A program made the translations under genes and the position numbers. This document shows, one piece after another, positions 1-10,724 of a DNA stretch of 60,554 nucleotides. This DNA is from an uncultured Burkholderiaceae bacterium (GTDB lineage: Bacteria > Pseudomonadota > Gammaproteobacteria > Burkholderiales > Burkholderiaceae). The notes beneath the pieces are model-generated. The model was given only the letters and a program-made list of their open reading frames with translations. It was not told the origin of the DNA and made no database searches. The stretch covers positions 1 through 60,554 of the forward strand of contig CALMPB010000438.1 in assembly GCA_937871985.1 (NCBI GenBank), given 5' to 3'. Positions within the stretch are counted from its first letter, which is position 1; each line of letters starts with the position of its first letter.

Positions 1-1152
1 TGCCGCGCCCTGGCGGCGCACGAAAACCATATTGTCGCGGTGCATGAGCTCCTGGTCGGACATGCTGCCGAGAATTTGCGCGATCCGGCTGCTGGGCTGG
101 CGCATGATGCGCCGCGTGTCGTTGGCCGAATAGTTGATCAGGCCGCGGCCGCATTCAACGCCTTGCTGGTCGATGCAGGCCACCACGTCGCCGCGTTCGA
201 ACTCGCCGTCGACCGCGATGACGCCGATGGCAAGCAGGCTTTTATGGCCCTGGGTCAGGGCGCGGATGGCGCCGTCGTCCAGGGTGATGCGGCCGCGCAG
301 CCGCAGGTGGTTGGCCAGCCAGCGCTTGCGGGCCGAACGCACCGGCAGCGAGGCGCGCAGTTCCGTGCCGATGCGTTCGCCTTTGGCAAGACGCAGCAGC
401 ACGTCGGGTTCGCGTCCCGATGCGATGACGGTATGGCCTCCGCTGTTGGCGGCGCGTCTTGCGGCCAGCACCTTGGTGAGCATGCCGCCCGTGCCGATGC
501 CGCTGCCCGCGCCGCCCGCCATGGCTTCGAGGGCGGGGTCGCCGGCCTGGGCGACGGCGATGAATTCGGCGGCGGGGTTCTTGCGTGGATCGGCGCTGTA
601 CAGGCCGGACTGGTCGGTCAGGATGATGAGCGCGTTGGCTTCGATGAGGTTGGTGACCAGGGCGCCGAGCGTATCGTTGTCGCCCAGGCGTATTTCGTCG
701 GTGACGACGGTGTCGTTCTCGTTGACGATGGGCACGACGCCCAGCGAGAGCAGGGTGTACAGCGTGCTGCGGGCATTGAGGTAGCGCCTGCGGTCGGACA
801 GGTCTTCGTGGGTCAGCAGGATTTGCGCGGTGCGTATGCCATGGCGCGCGAAAGCCGCTTCGTAGGCTTGCGCCAGGCCCATTTGGCCCACCGCCGCGGC
901 GGCCTGCAGCTCGTGCATGGTGTGGGGCCGCACGGCCCAGCCAAGGCGGGCCATGCCTTCGGCAATGGCGCCGCTCGACACCAGAACGACCTGCCGGCCC
1001 TGGGCATGCAGCACGGCGATCTGTTCGGCCCATTGCTCCACCGCCACCAGGTCGATGCCCCGGCCCTCGTTGGTGACGAGCGACGACCCCACTTTGGCGA
1101 CCAGGCGCTTGGCTTTGGCTATGACCGATTTGGCGGTTGTATCGGAGGGCAT
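1..1152 (-). CDS. proB: Glutamate 5-kinase (3' end cut by window edge)
   Basis: Phosphorylates L-glutamate with ATP to gamma-glutamyl phosphate, the first and feedback-controlled step of proline synthesis in the cytoplasm. The amino-acid-kinase fold is clear: [12 protein letters not shown] (about residues 19-30), [12 protein letters not shown] (55-66), [17 protein letters not shown] (144-160) and [11 protein letters not shown] (217-227). A PUA domain fills the C-terminus from about residue 285. 384 codons are visible without a stop; family members are about 370-380 residues, so only a few residues are missing. The ATG is at 1152; no good Shine-Dalgarno precedes it. It lies downstream of obgE on the same strand, a common proteobacterial order (obgE-proB). 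Confidence 0.96.
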   Translation of the reverse strand, partial: MPSDTTAKSVIAKAKRLVAKVGSSLVTNEGRGIDLVAVEQWAEQIAVLHAQGRQVVLVSSGAIAEGMARLGWAVRPHTMHELQAAAAVGQMGLAQAYEAAFARHGIRTAQILLTHEDLSDRRRYLNARSTLYTLLSLGVVPIVNENDTVVTDEIRLGDNDTLGALVTNLIEANALIILTDQSGLYSADPRKNPAAEFIAVAQAGDPALEAMAGGAGSGIGTGGMLTKVLAARRAANSGGHTVIASGREPDVLLRLAKGERIGTELRASLPVRSARKRWLANHLRLRGRITLDDGAIRALTQGHKSLLAIGVIAVDGEFERGDVVACIDQQGVECGRGLINYSANDTRRIMRQPSSRIAQILGSMSDQELMHRDNMVFVRRQGAA

Positions 1153-1272
1153 GATGTAGTCAGAAGGAGGGAAGATCGCAACGCCGTGATTTTACCCGCT
1201 TGCGCCGCGCCATCGATAATGACGGCACGGAGCGCTGCGGATCGCGTCGCCCGTGATGGCTGGCTGCCGGTG

Positions 1273-2442
<1,170 letters not shown>

Positions 2443-2502
2443 TCAGGCAGGGCGCGGGTTCGCTTTTGGGGCGGCCAAGCGGCGCCTTGCCGCATTCATT
2501 CT

Positions 2503-2534
2503 AAAACAAAAAGCCCCGCCGTCACGGCAGGGCT
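2503..2534 (-). terminator. Rho-independent terminator after rpmA
   Basis: Read on the minus strand, a 10-bp GC-rich stem (arms 2512-2521 and 2525-2534, one G-U pair, 3-nt loop) is followed by TTTTTGTTTT. It lies 24 bp past the rpmA stop and upstream of obgE, so it should end most rplU-rpmA transcripts. Confidence 0.85.
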
Positions 2535-2557
2535 TTCGCAAGACAGCAGACCGGGGA

Positions 2558-2818
2558 TTACTCGGATGCGATCACCGAAACGGTGCGTTTGTTGAGCGCG
2601 CCCTTGATCGCGAACTTGACGGTGCCGTCCACCAGCGAAAACAGCGTGTGGTCTTTGCCGATGCCGACATTCGTGCCGGGGTGGAATTGCGTGCCGCGTT
2701 GACGAACGATGATGGAACCTGCATTGATGGCCTGGCCACCGTAGATTTTCACACCAAGCCGTTTCGATTCTGAATCGCGACCGTTGCGCGTAGAGCCGCC
2801 GCCCTTTTTATGTGCCAT
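2558..2818 (-). CDS. rpmA: 50S ribosomal protein L27
   Basis: Small basic large-subunit protein whose N-terminal tail reaches the peptidyl-transferase centre. The 86-residue sequence starts [16 protein letters not shown] and carries the family signature [23 protein letters not shown]. It is 35 bp downstream of rplU and cotranscribed with it. The N-terminus has no cleavable extension of the Firmicutes type. Confidence 0.99.
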   Translation of the reverse strand: MAHKKGGGSTRNGRDSESKRLGVKIYGGQAINAGSIIVRQRGTQFHPGTNVGIGKDHTLFSLVDGTVKFAIKGALNKRTVSVIASE

Positions 2819-2853
2819 GTTTAGCTCCTGCTATGCAAACAGTTGATTGACAA

Positions 2854-3165
2854 TTAAGCCGTGACAGCTTCGATGCGAAGCTCGGTGTAGTTCTGGCGAT
2901 GGCCTTGACGCTTTTGATAGTGCTTGCGACGGCGCATCTTGAAGATCTTGACCTTGTCGTGACGACCTTGCGCAAGAACTGTTGCCTTGACCACGGCGCC
3001 AGCAACCAAAGGCGTGCCAATTTTTAATTGGTCACCTTCGCCAACCGACAAAACCTGGTCCAGCGTGATTTCTTGCCCAATGTCTGCCGGTATCTGTTCT
3101 ACCTTAAGTTTTTGTCCTGCGGCAACACGATACTGTTTGCCGCCGGTTTTTATGACCGCGTACAT
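2854..3165 (-). CDS. rplU: 50S ribosomal protein L21
   Basis: Large-subunit protein that binds 23S rRNA. The start is placed at the ATG at 3165 ([14 protein letters not shown]), giving 103 residues, the same as E. coli L21, and preceded by AGAGGTT as ribosome-binding site. The reading frame is open further upstream to 3213, but that would add 16 non-family residues overlapping the leader hairpin. The C-terminal signature [16 protein letters not shown] is intact. First gene of the rplU-rpmA(-obgE) operon. Confidence 0.99.
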   Translation of the reverse strand: MYAVIKTGGKQYRVAAGQKLKVEQIPADIGQEITLDQVLSVGEGDQLKIGTPLVAGAVVKATVLAQGRHDKVKIFKMRRRKHYQKRQGHRQNYTELRIEAVTA

Positions 3166-3188
3166 GTGGGTAACCTCTAGATTTTTAA

Positions 3189-3205
3189 CTTGGCAAAATG
3201 CCAAG
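3189..3205 (-). promoter_or_regulatory. Hairpin in the rplU 5' leader
   Basis: A perfect 7-bp inverted repeat (CTTGGCA, 3-nt loop, TGCCAAG) lies between the predicted promoter and the rplU start, about 23 bp before the ATG. It could be an L21 autoregulatory or RNA-stability element; the structure is seen, the role is inference. Confidence 0.5.
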
Positions 3206-3211
3206 CTAAAC

Positions 3212-3241
3212 ATAATAACGCTTTTTTGCGTGGTAAGTCAA
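3212..3241 (-). promoter_or_regulatory. Predicted sigma70 promoter of rplU-rpmA
   Basis: On the minus strand, TTGACT (3236-3241) and TATTAT (3212-3217) are separated by 18 bp, about 46 bp upstream of the rplU ATG. An AT-rich discriminator and the leader hairpin follow. Confidence 0.65.
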
Positions 3242-3296
3242 GGGCTTGCGCCGGCGCAACGCAGCGCCGGGGCGGCTCTCCCTCCCGATGAGCCGG

Positions 3297-4523
3297 TCAG
3301 GAACGGTAGTCGGCGTTGATGCTGACGTATTCGTGCGAGAAATCGCAGGTGTAGACGGTTTCGGCCACGTCGCCGCGCCCCAGGGCGATGCGGACGGTGA
3401 TTTCCGGTTCCTTCATGACACGCTGGCCGTCCTGCTCCTGGTATTGCGGATGACGCTGGCCGTTGCTGGCCACCAGCACGTCGCCCAGCCACAAATTGAC
3501 CGAGGAGACTTCCAGGTCGGCGATGCCGGCGTAGCCGATGGCGGCCAGGATGCGGCCCAGGTTGGGGTCGGAGGCGTAAAAAGCGGTTTTGACCAGCGGC
3601 GACTGCGCCACGGCATAGGCGACCTTGAGCGCTTCGTCGGTATCTTTGGCCTGTTCGACCTGGATGGTCATGAACTTGGTGGCGCCTTCGGCGTCGCGCA
3701 CGATTTTCTGGGCCAGTTCGGCGGCGGCATCGGCCAGGGCGTCGAAGATGGCGGCAAAATGGGGGTCTTGGCTGCCGTCGATGCGCAGCCCGCTCTGGCC
3801 CGTGGCCATGACGATGAACGAGTCGTTGGTGGAGGTATCGCCGTCGACGGTAATGCGGTTGAAGGAACGATTGGCGATGGCCCGCGTCATTTCCTTGAGC
3901 AGGGCCGGGCCGATGCCGGCGTCGGTGCCCAGGTAGCCCAGCATGGTGGCCATATTGGGCCGTATCATGCCGGCGCCCTTGCTGATGCCGGTGATGGTGA
4001 CGGTTTTGCCGCCCAGCTCGATGCGGCGCGACACGACCTTGGGCAGGGTGTCGGTGGTCATGATGGCGTGGGCCGCCTCGAACCAGTTATCGGCCTTGGC
4101 GCTGGCGATGGCTTGCGGCAAGGCGGCGATCAGCCGGTCGACGGGCAGGGGTTCCAGGATGACCCCGGTGGAAAACGGCAGGATCTGCTGGGAATTGAGC
4201 CCCAGCAGCGAAGCCAGCGCCTTGCAGGTCTCTTGCGAGGCCTGCAGGCCGCTGTCGCCGGTGCCGGCGTTGGCATTGCCGGTGTTGACGACCAGGGCCC
4301 GGATTTCGGGTTCGGCCATAAGATGGCTTTCGCATACCTGTACCGGCGCGGCGCGGAAACGGTTTTGCGTGAACACGCCGGCGACCGAGGTTCCGGGGGC
4401 CAACTGGAAGACGGTGAGGTCTTTGCGGTTGGCCTTGCGTATGCCCGCTTCGGCGATGCCGATTTCAATGCCGGGGACGGCGTGGATGTCGGATTCGGGG
4501 GGGATGTACAGGTTGACGGCCAT
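3297..4523 (-). CDS. argJ: Bifunctional ornithine acetyltransferase / N-acetylglutamate synthase
   Basis: Transfers the acetyl group from N-acetylornithine to glutamate (and can use acetyl-CoA), giving the cyclic arginine pathway. The autocleavage motif is clear: [19 protein letters not shown], with the conserved nucleophile Thr at residue 193, so the 408-residue precursor should split into alpha and beta chains. Early signatures ([23 protein letters not shown]) are present. It is flanked by rplU (divergent side) and the MarR gene. argC of the same pathway lies at 48.6 kb, so arg genes are scattered here. Confidence 0.97.
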   Translation of the reverse strand: MAVNLYIPPESDIHAVPGIEIGIAEAGIRKANRKDLTVFQLAPGTSVAGVFTQNRFRAAPVQVCESHLMAEPEIRALVVNTGNANAGTGDSGLQASQETCKALASLLGLNSQQILPFSTGVILEPLPVDRLIAALPQAIASAKADNWFEAAHAIMTTDTLPKVVSRRIELGGKTVTITGISKGAGMIRPNMATMLGYLGTDAGIGPALLKEMTRAIANRSFNRITVDGDTSTNDSFIVMATGQSGLRIDGSQDPHFAAIFDALADAAAELAQKIVRDAEGATKFMTIQVEQAKDTDEALKVAYAVAQSPLVKTAFYASDPNLGRILAAIGYAGIADLEVSSVNLWLGDVLVASNGQRHPQYQEQDGQRVMKEPEITVRIALGRGDVAETVYTCDFSHEYVSINADYRS

Positions 4524-4602
4524 AGCGAAAACACCAGCGTGAAAGAAGCCGCCATTTTACTCGAAGCGCGGCCTTGCTCCGCAGGGCGGCGCCCTGCGCG
4601 GT

Positions 4603-5109
4603 TCAGGAGCGGGCGGTAAGCTGGGTCTGGACGATGAGCTTGAGCTCGCCGAGCGCTTCGAACAGGTTTTTTTTGCTTTTTTCCGACATGCCGGCCATGA
4701 CGCCTTGTATCCATTGCTCGTGCGACTCGGCCATTTTGCGGAAAGTGCGCTTGCCCTTGGCGGTGAGCTTGATGATGGAGCTGCGGCGGTCGGTGGCGAC
4801 CTTGTTGCGCTCGACCATGCCTTCTTTTTCGAGCTGGTCGGTGATGCCGGTGATGTTGCCGTTGGTCACCATCATGTGTCTGGAAAGCTCGCTCATTTTC
4901 ATGCCTTCGGGCACGCGCAGCAGTTGGGCCATGAGGTCGAAGCGGGGCAGCGTGGTTTCGTACTCGGTGCGCAGCCGGCTGCGGATGTCGTTTTCCAGTA
5001 AATTGCAACAGGTCAGCAGGCGCAGCCATAGCCGAAGATCGCCATGGTCTTCAGGCCGGGCTCTGGATTCCAGATCCGGGGGGGTGGCATTCAGGTATGA
5101 ATCGGTCAT
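4603..5109 (-). CDS. MarR-family transcriptional regulator, likely repressor of the aryl-CoA operon
   Basis: 168-residue winged-helix protein. The recognition region MKMSELSRHMMVTNGNITGITDQLEKEGMV is followed by the wing DRRSSIIKLTAKGK, the standard MarR pattern. The flanking helices would form the dimer interface. It is transcribed divergently from the aromatic-CoA operon starting at 5444. The shared 334-bp gap carries two palindromes and back-to-back promoters, so the simplest model is a repressor relieved by the aromatic acid or, as in several MarR proteins of aromatic pathways, its CoA thioester. The ligand is inference. Confidence 0.9.
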   Translation of the reverse strand: MTDSYLNATPPDLESRARPEDHGDLRLWLRLLTCCNLLENDIRSRLRTEYETTLPRFDLMAQLLRVPEGMKMSELSRHMMVTNGNITGITDQLEKEGMVERNKVATDRRSSIIKLTAKGKRTFRKMAESHEQWIQGVMAGMSEKSKKNLFEALGELKLIVQTQLTARS

Positions 5110-5211
5110 GGCTTTGCTTTCGTGGAGTTTCGCCGGGGCGATTTGTCTTTATTGGCGGCAGCTAGATGAGGGGGGCTGTCTCCTGTTCGGGTGTTTCCGT
5201 ATTTTCCCTAA

Positions 5212-5240
5212 ATCTAAACAGCCTAAACTATTACTGTCAA
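5212..5240 (-). promoter_or_regulatory. Predicted sigma70 promoter of the MarR gene
   Basis: Minus strand: perfect -35 TTGACA (5235-5240), 17-bp spacer, -10 TTAGAT (5212-5217). The GAAGGTT-type palindrome abuts its upstream side, consistent with autoregulation. Confidence 0.7.
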
Positions 5241-5255
5241 GAAGGTTTAACCTTC
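5241..5255. promoter_or_regulatory. Palindrome GAAGGTT-T-AACCTTC, possible MarR operator
   Basis: Perfect 7-bp arms around one central base, directly upstream of the -35 of the MarR-gene promoter and about 60 bp from the second palindrome. Symmetry and place fit a MarR dimer site; binding is inference. Confidence 0.5.
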
Positions 5256-5307
5256 AACATATAAAAAAATAGGGTAGCCTCGAAAAATCTCTTGCCACGC
5301 CTTTTCT

Positions 5308-5336
5308 TTGACTATATAGTTTAAGCTTAAAGTATA
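5308..5336 (+). promoter_or_regulatory. Predicted sigma70 promoter of the aryl-CoA operon
   Basis: -35 TTGACT (5308-5313), then AGTATA (5331-5336) at 17 bp or TATATG (5333-5338) at 19 bp. The spacer is almost filled by the palindrome at 5316-5335, so repressor binding would exclude RNA polymerase. Confidence 0.6.
5316..5335. promoter_or_regulatory. 20-bp near-perfect palindrome in the operon promoter, likely MarR operator
   Basis: Core TTTAAGCTTAAA (5320-5331) is perfectly symmetric and the outer arms match apart from one position. Length and position, inside the -35/-10 spacer, are typical of MarR operators. Confidence 0.6.
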
Positions 5337-5443
5337 TGAATCTGCCCGCCCTCTGCCTGATCGTGCCGCTTGTGCATTGCACCAGCCGGTAACAGAAACA
5401 GCCCAGGCGGACGCCTGTTGTTGGAACGCACCCGGAGAGACGC

Positions 5444-7780
5444 ATGAACATAGTTTGTATTGGCGGTGGCCCCGCTGGCCTGTATTTCGGTTTGCTGATG
5501 AAACTTAGCGACCCCAAGCACGAAGTTACCGTCATCGAGCGGAATCGTCCTTACGACACCTTTGGCTGGGGCGTGGTTTTTTCCGACGCCACCCTCGAAA
5601 ACCTGAAAGAAGCCGATCCGGTGTCGGCCGAGCAGATCAGCCAGGCCTTCAACCATTGGGACGACATCGCCATCCATTACAAGGGCCGCAGCATTCGCAG
5701 CGGCGGCCACGGCTTCATCGGCATCGGCCGTAAAAAGCTGCTCAATATCCTGCAGGCCCGCTGCGAAGAGCTGGACGTCAAGCTGGTGTTCGAAACCGAT
5801 GTTTCCGACGACCAGGCCATCGCCGAACAATACAAGGCCGATATCGTCATCGCCTCCGACGGCCTGAACAGCCGCATCCGCACACGCTACCAAGACACCT
5901 ACAAGCCCGACATCGACACGCGCGAATGCCGTTTCGTGTGGCTGGGCACCAAGCAGACCTTCGACGCCTTTACCTTTGCTTTCGTGCAAACCGAGCACGG
6001 CTGGTTCCAGGCGCATGCCTACCAGTTCGAAGATGGCATGTCGACCTTCATCGTCGAAACCCTGGACAGCACCTGGAAGGCGGCCGGCCTGGACACCATG
6101 AGCCAGGAAGAAGGCATCGCCTATTGCGAAAAACTGTTCGCCCCATGGCTGGACGGCAATGCCCTGGTCAGCAACGCGACCCATTTGCGCGGCTCGGCCA
6201 TCTGGATCCGCTTCCCCCGCGTCATCTGCGACACCTGGGTGCATGAGCAAAAACTGCCCAGTGGGCGCACCGTGCCCGTCGTGCTCATGGGCGACGCCGC
6301 GCACACCGCGCACTTTTCCATCGGGTCGGGCACCAAGCTGGCGCTGGAAGACGCCATCGAGCTGCGGCGCTCCATCCTGGCCAACGACAACAACCTGGCT
6401 GCCGGCCTGCATCATTACGAAGAAGTGCGCAGCGTCGAAGTCCTGAAAATCCAGAACGCCGCGCGCAACTCCACCGAATGGTTCGAAAATGTAGAACGCT
6501 ATGCCGCGCTCGAACCCGAGCAGTTCGCCTATTCGCTGCTGACTCGCTCGCAGCGCATTTCGCACGAGAACCTGCGCCTGCGCGACCCCAAGTGGCTGGA
6601 AGGCTACGAGCGCTGGCTGTCGGGCAAGCACGATGCCCAGGCGGGCGAGCGACCCATGCCGCCCATGCACATTCCCTTCAAGCTGCGCACCGTCACGCTC
6701 AAGAACCGCATCGTGGTTTCGCCCATGGCCATGTATTCCTGCGTCGACGGCGTGCCGGGCGATTTTCATCTGGTGCACCTGGGTTCGCGCGCCATGGGCG
6801 GCGCCGGGCTGGTCATGGTTGAAATGACCTGCGTCTCGCCCGAAGGCCGCATCACTCCGGGATGCCCGGGGTTGTGGACCGACGAGCAGGCGGTCGCCTT
6901 CAAGCGCATCGTTGATTTCATACACGGCAATTCCGACGCAAAAATCGGCATCCAGCTCGGGCATGCGGGCCGCAAGGCTTCCACCCGCGTAAGCTGGGAG
7001 GGCACCGACCTTCCTCTTCTCGAAGGCAACTGGCCCATTGTCTCGGCTTCGGCCCTGCCTTACATAGAGGGCGTATCGCAAGTGCCTCAGGCCATGACCC
7101 GCCAGCAAATGGACGAAGTCCGCGACGAGTTCGTGGCCTCCACGCGCCGCGCCATGGCCGCCGGCTTCGACCTGCTCGAACTGCATTGCGCGCACGGCTA
7201 CCTGCTGTCGTCGTTCATTTCGCCTCTCACCAACTTGCGCACCGACGAATACGGCGGCTCGCTCGACAACCGCCTGCGCTATCCGCTCGAGGTCTTCGAA
7301 GCCGTACGCCAGGTCTGGCCGGCGCAACTGCCCATGTCGGTGCGTATTTCCGCGCACGACTGGGTCGAAGGCGGCATCACGCCCGACGACGCCGTCGAAA
7401 TCGCGCGCCGCTTCAAGGCCGCGGGCGTCGATCTGGTGGACTGCTCTTCCGGGCAGGTCAGCAAGGCCGAGCAGCCCGTGTACGGCCGCATGTTCCAGAC
7501 GCCGTTCGCCGACCGTGTGCGCAACGAATCGGGCATCTCCACCATGGCCGTGGGCGCGATTTTCGAGGCCGACCACGTCAACAGCATCATCGCCTCGGGG
7601 CGCGCCGACCTGTGCGCCCTGGCCCGCCCGCATCTGGCGGACGCCGCCTGGACGCTGCGCGAGTCGGCCCGCATCGGCTATACCGACATCAGTTGGCCCA
7701 AGCAGTACTTCCCGGCCAAGCGCCAGCTTGAAACCAACTTCGAGCGGGCCGCTGCGTACGCGCAGCAGATCGGCAAATGA
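5444..7780 (+). CDS. Bifunctional flavin monooxygenase / OYE-type reductase acting on an aryl-CoA (2-aminobenzoyl-CoA monooxygenase/reductase type)
   Basis: Two flavoenzymes in one 778-residue chain. The N-terminal half is a FAD aromatic hydroxylase with the dinucleotide motif IGGGPAGLY (6-14) and the second FAD motif [15 protein letters not shown] near residue 282. The C-terminal half, from about residue 407, is an Old-Yellow-Enzyme/NADH:flavin oxidoreductase barrel with QLGHAGRK (about 503), [17 protein letters not shown] (about 580) and [14 protein letters not shown]. Exactly this fusion and size is known for the Azoarcus evansii enzyme that hydroxylates and then reduces 2-aminobenzoyl-CoA; related fusions are annotated as salicylyl-CoA 5-hydroxylase. 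The downstream CoA ligase and beta-oxidation genes support a CoA-thioester substrate. Which aromatic acid is used cannot be settled from sequence. Its stop overlaps the next start (ATGA). Confidence 0.9.
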   Translation: MNIVCIGGGPAGLYFGLLMKLSDPKHEVTVIERNRPYDTFGWGVVFSDATLENLKEADPVSAEQISQAFNHWDDIAIHYKGRSIRSGGHGFIGIGRKKLLNILQARCEELDVKLVFETDVSDDQAIAEQYKADIVIASDGLNSRIRTRYQDTYKPDIDTRECRFVWLGTKQTFDAFTFAFVQTEHGWFQAHAYQFEDGMSTFIVETLDSTWKAAGLDTMSQEEGIAYCEKLFAPWLDGNALVSNATHLRGSAIWIRFPRVICDTWVHEQKLPSGRTVPVVLMGDAAHTAHFSIGSGTKLALEDAIELRRSILANDNNLAAGLHHYEEVRSVEVLKIQNAARNSTEWFENVERYAALEPEQFAYSLLTRSQRISHENLRLRDPKWLEGYERWLSGKHDAQAGERPMPPMHIPFKLRTVTLKNRIVVSPMAMYSCVDGVPGDFHLVHLGSRAMGGAGLVMVEMTCVSPEGRITPGCPGLWTDEQAVAFKRIVDFIHGNSDAKIGIQLGHAGRKASTRVSWEGTDLPLLEGNWPIVSASALPYIEGVSQVPQAMTRQQMDEVRDEFVASTRRAMAAGFDLLELHCAHGYLLSSFISPLTNLRTDEYGGSLDNRLRYPLEVFEAVRQVWPAQLPMSVRISAHDWVEGGITPDDAVEIARRFKAAGVDLVDCSSGQVSKAEQPVYGRMFQTPFADRVRNESGISTMAVGAIFEADHVNSIIASGRADLCALARPHLADAAWTLRESARIGYTDISWPKQYFPAKRQLETNFERAAAYAQQIGK

Positions 7781-8565
7781 GCGCCGCCGGCACGCAGGCG
7801 CGGCGCCACGCGCTGGTTACCGGAGGCTCGCGCGGCATCGGCTATGCTGTCGCGCAGCGGCTGCTGGAGCAGGGCGCTCGCGTTACCTTGCTTGGCCGCG
7901 ACGTCAAGTCGCTGCAGCAGGCGGTGGACAGCCTGGCCGAGTATGGCGAAGCGGGTTTCGTCAGCGCCAATATTTCCCAGCAGGCCGACGTGCGCAAGGC
8001 GTTCGCGCAGGCGGTCGAACGTTTCGGCGTCATCGACATCCTGGTCAACAACGCCGGGCAAGCGGTCAGCGAGCGCTTCGACCGGCTCGATGAAGCCGCT
8101 TGGGAAAAAATGATCGCCGTCAACCTGACCGGCACGTTCCATTGCATCCAGGCGGCCCTGCCGGGCATGCTCGAGCAGCAGTGGGGGCGCATCGTCAACG
8201 TGGCCAGCACCGCCGGCCTGGTGGGGTATGCGTATGTCAGCGCCTACTGCGCCGCCAAGCACGGCGTGATCGGCCTGACCCGTTCCCTGGCCCTGGAAAC
8301 CGCCAAAAAAGGCGTGACGGTCAATGCGGTGTGCCCGGGCTATACCGAAACCGACCTGGTTCAAGAAGCCCTGGACAACATCATGAAAAAAACCGGCATG
8401 AGCCGCGATCAGGCAAAGGCCAAGCTCGCCCAGGGCAATCCGCAGGGCAAGCTCGTACAGCCCGCCGAAGTGGCCGATGCCGTGGCGTGGCTTTGCCAGC
8501 CGGGCGCATCGGCGGTAAACGGCCAGTCCATCCCCGTCGACGGGGGGGAAGTCATGGTGGGCTGA
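7777..8565 (+). CDS. SDR-family dehydrogenase, likely 3-hydroxyacyl-CoA dehydrogenase step
   Basis: 262-residue short-chain dehydrogenase. It has the NAD(P) motif TGGSRGIG (about 15-22), NNAG (about 91-94), the catalytic Ser in NVASTAG and the Tyr-Lys pair in SAYCAAKHG, followed by CPGYTETDL. The gene starts inside the monooxygenase stop codon, so the two are translationally coupled. In the operon it would oxidise the hydroxyl formed after hydration of the dearomatised ring thioester. Assignment of the exact step is inferred from context. Confidence 0.9.
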   Translation: MSAAGTQARRHALVTGGSRGIGYAVAQRLLEQGARVTLLGRDVKSLQQAVDSLAEYGEAGFVSANISQQADVRKAFAQAVERFGVIDILVNNAGQAVSERFDRLDEAAWEKMIAVNLTGTFHCIQAALPGMLEQQWGRIVNVASTAGLVGYAYVSAYCAAKHGVIGLTRSLALETAKKGVTVNAVCPGYTETDLVQEALDNIMKKTGMSRDQAKAKLAQGNPQGKLVQPAEVADAVAWLCQPGASAVNGQSIPVDGGEVMVG

Positions 8566-8598
8566 ACGCCGCCATCGCACTCAAGGAGAAAAACACAG

Positions 8599-9450
8599 AT
8601 GACTCAAACCGAACACACCATGGCCCACCACAGGCAGCCGATGGCCGGCTACACGCCGCGCAATTTCCTCTGGAGCGTTTCCGGCGACGGCAAGGTTGCC
8701 ACCATCACACTGAATCGCCCCGAGCGCAAGAATCCGCTCACGTTCGAGTCGTATGCCGAGCTGCGCGATCTGTTTCGCGGCCTGGTGTATGCCAGCGACA
8801 TCAAGGTTGTCGTGGTAACTGGAGCCGGCGGCAATTTCTGCTCGGGGGGCGACGTGCATGAAATCATCGGCCCGCTTACCAAGATGACCATGCCGCAGTT
8901 GCTGGAATTCACGCGCATGACCGGCGACCTGGTCAAGGCCATGCGTGCCTGCCCGCAGCCCGTCATCGCCGCCGTGGACGGCGTATGCGCCGGCGCCGGC
9001 GCCATCGTGGCGATGGCATCCGACATGCGCCTGGGCACGCCGCAAGCCCGCACCGCCTTCCTGTTCACGCGCGTCGGCCTGGCTGGCTGCGACATGGGCG
9101 CCTGCGCCATCCTGCCGCGCGTGATCGGCCAGGGCCGGGCTTCCGAGCTGCTTTACACCGGGCGCGCCATGAGCGCCGAGGAAGGCCAGGCATGGGGGTT
9201 CTTCAATAGCCTGCATGCTTCCGACGCTCTGCTGGATGCCGCCCAAAAACTGGCCGGCCAATTGGCGGCCGGCCCCACCTTCGCCCACGGCGTGACCAAG
9301 AAAATGCTGCATCAGGAATGGAGCATGGGGGTGGACGAGGCTATCGAATCCGAGGCCCAGGCCCAGGCCATCTGCATGCAGACCCAGGATTTCCGCCGTG
9401 CGTACGAAGCGTTCGTCGCCAAACAGAAACCCGTATTCGGAGGTGATTGA
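8599..9450 (+). CDS. Enoyl-CoA hydratase/isomerase family protein
   Basis: 283-residue crotonase-fold protein. The oxyanion-hole segments are visible: [15 protein letters not shown] (about 75-89) and [23 protein letters not shown] (about 131-153). It has a roughly 20-residue N-terminal extension rich in His and Pro before the fold starts at NFLWSV. The ribosome-binding site AAGGAGAA precedes the ATG. It should hydrate, or open by hydrolysis, a ring-derived enoyl-CoA in the pathway. It runs directly (0 bp gap) into the acyl-CoA dehydrogenase gene. Confidence 0.9.
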   Translation: MTQTEHTMAHHRQPMAGYTPRNFLWSVSGDGKVATITLNRPERKNPLTFESYAELRDLFRGLVYASDIKVVVVTGAGGNFCSGGDVHEIIGPLTKMTMPQLLEFTRMTGDLVKAMRACPQPVIAAVDGVCAGAGAIVAMASDMRLGTPQARTAFLFTRVGLAGCDMGACAILPRVIGQGRASELLYTGRAMSAEEGQAWGFFNSLHASDALLDAAQKLAGQLAAGPTFAHGVTKKMLHQEWSMGVDEAIESEAQAQAICMQTQDFRRAYEAFVAKQKPVFGGD

Positions 9451-10620
9451 ATGAGCGATCTGACCTGGACCGAATGGCCGTTTTTCGACGAGCGCCACCA
9501 GCAGCTGGCGCGTGAGCTGGACGCCTGGTGCTCCAGCACGCTGCACGGCATAGACCATTCCGACACCGACGCCGCCTGCAAGCATCTGGTGCATGCGCTG
9601 GGCGAGGCCGGCTGGCTGAAGATCGCCGTGCCCCAGGGGCCGGATGGCGCCTGGGGCGGGCGCTGGCCCGAAATCGACTCGCGCGCGCTGTGCATCATGC
9701 GCGAAACCCTGGCGCGCTACGACGGCCTGGCGGATTTCGCGTTTGCGATGCAAGGCCTGGGCAGCGGCGCCATTTCCATCGCCGGCAGCGACGAATTGCG
9801 CCGGCGCTATCTGCCGCGCGTGTCCAGCGGCCAGGCCATTGCCGCCTTCGCCTTGTCCGAGCCCGATGCGGGCTCCGACGTGGCCGCCATGTCATGCGAG
9901 GCAAAGCTGGATGGCGACTCGTACGTGCTCAACGGCGAGAAGACCTGGATTTCCAATGGCGGCATTGCCGATTTCTACTGTGTGTTCGTGCGCACGGGCG
10001 AAGCCCCCGGCGCGCGCGGTATTTCGGCCTTCGTGGTCGATGCCGGCACGCCGGGCTTTTCCATCGCCGAGCGGATCGATGTCATTGCGCCTCACCCTTT
10101 GGCCAGGCTGCGCTTCGATAATTGCCGCATTCCCGTCTCGCAACGCCTGGGCGATGCCGGCCAGGGCTTCAAAATAGCCATGATGACGCTGGATATTTTC
10201 CGCGCTTCGGTGGCGGGCGCCGCCCTGGGTTTTGCGCGCCGCGCGCTCAGCGAAGGGCTGGCGCGCGCCAAGTCCCGCAAAATGTTCGGCCAGACCTTGG
10301 GCGACCTGCAACTGACCCAGGCCGCGCTGGGCGATATGGCGACCGAAATCGACGCCGCCGCCTTGCTGACCTACCGGGCCGCCTGGATGCGCGACGTAAA
10401 AGGCGTGCGTACTACCCGTGAAGCCGCCATGGCCAAGATGGCGGCCACCGAATCCGCGCAGCGCGTCATCGATCGTGCGCTGCAGATGTTCGGCGGCGAA
10501 GGCGTCGTATCGGGCCGGCCGGTCGAAAAGCTGTATCGCGAAATCCGCGCCCTGCGTATCTACGAAGGCGCGACCGAAGTGCAAAAGCTCATCATTGCCC
10601 GGGAACTCATGAAAGAATAA
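9451..10620 (+). CDS. Acyl-CoA dehydrogenase
   Basis: 389-residue FAD enzyme of the acyl-CoA dehydrogenase superfamily. Signature 1 is [16 protein letters not shown] (about 131-146), flavin contacts lie in [13 protein letters not shown] (about 165-177), and the C-terminal catalytic-Glu region is [17 protein letters not shown] (about 371-387). It starts immediately after the hydratase stop, with its ribosome-binding site (GGAGGTG) inside the upstream gene. It would introduce a double bond in the alicyclic CoA thioester. Electrons presumably go to ETF, which is not encoded in this window. Confidence 0.93.
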   Translation: MSDLTWTEWPFFDERHQQLARELDAWCSSTLHGIDHSDTDAACKHLVHALGEAGWLKIAVPQGPDGAWGGRWPEIDSRALCIMRETLARYDGLADFAFAMQGLGSGAISIAGSDELRRRYLPRVSSGQAIAAFALSEPDAGSDVAAMSCEAKLDGDSYVLNGEKTWISNGGIADFYCVFVRTGEAPGARGISAFVVDAGTPGFSIAERIDVIAPHPLARLRFDNCRIPVSQRLGDAGQGFKIAMMTLDIFRASVAGAALGFARRALSEGLARAKSRKMFGQTLGDLQLTQAALGDMATEIDAAALLTYRAAWMRDVKGVRTTREAAMAKMAATESAQRVIDRALQMFGGEGVVSGRPVEKLYREIRALRIYEGATEVQKLIIARELMKE

Positions 10621-10636
10621 TCAAGCAAGCGCGCCG

Positions 10637-10682
10637 GCCTTGCGGAACGCAAGGCGGCGAGCCCCGCGGTGGATGCGGGGCT
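10637..10682 (+). other. Two tandem hairpins inside the aryl-CoA operon
   Basis: The 104-bp gap between the dehydrogenase and ligase genes holds GCCTTGCG-GAA-CGCAAGGC (10637-10655) and AGCCCCGC-7 nt-GCGGGGCT (10660-10682). Neither is followed by a T-run, so an RNA processing or stabilising role is more likely than termination. Confidence 0.55.
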
Positions 10683-10724
10683 GCGAAGACGATGCGTCGC
10701 TCTTGAAAATACAGGAGATAGGAA

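Larger units (their letters stand above)
5110..5443. promoter_or_regulatory. Divergent control region between the MarR gene and the aryl-CoA operon
   Basis: 334-bp gene-free stretch, locally AT-rich compared with its surroundings. It holds two near-consensus promoters facing outward and two palindromes, annotated separately. No small ORF with a ribosome-binding site is apparent. The operon leader from the predicted start to 5443 is about 100 nt and ends in CCCGGAGAGACGC, a good ribosome-binding site for the monooxygenase. Confidence 0.75.

Noticed and set aside
3246..4619. 457-codon plus-strand frame across argJ
   Set aside because: Shadow of argJ, which has its autocleavage motif and full length on the other strand.
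5327..7633. 768-codon minus-strand frame across the fused monooxygenase
   Set aside because: Mirror frame of a gene with clear domains; composition rich in Gly, His and Val as for other GC shadows.
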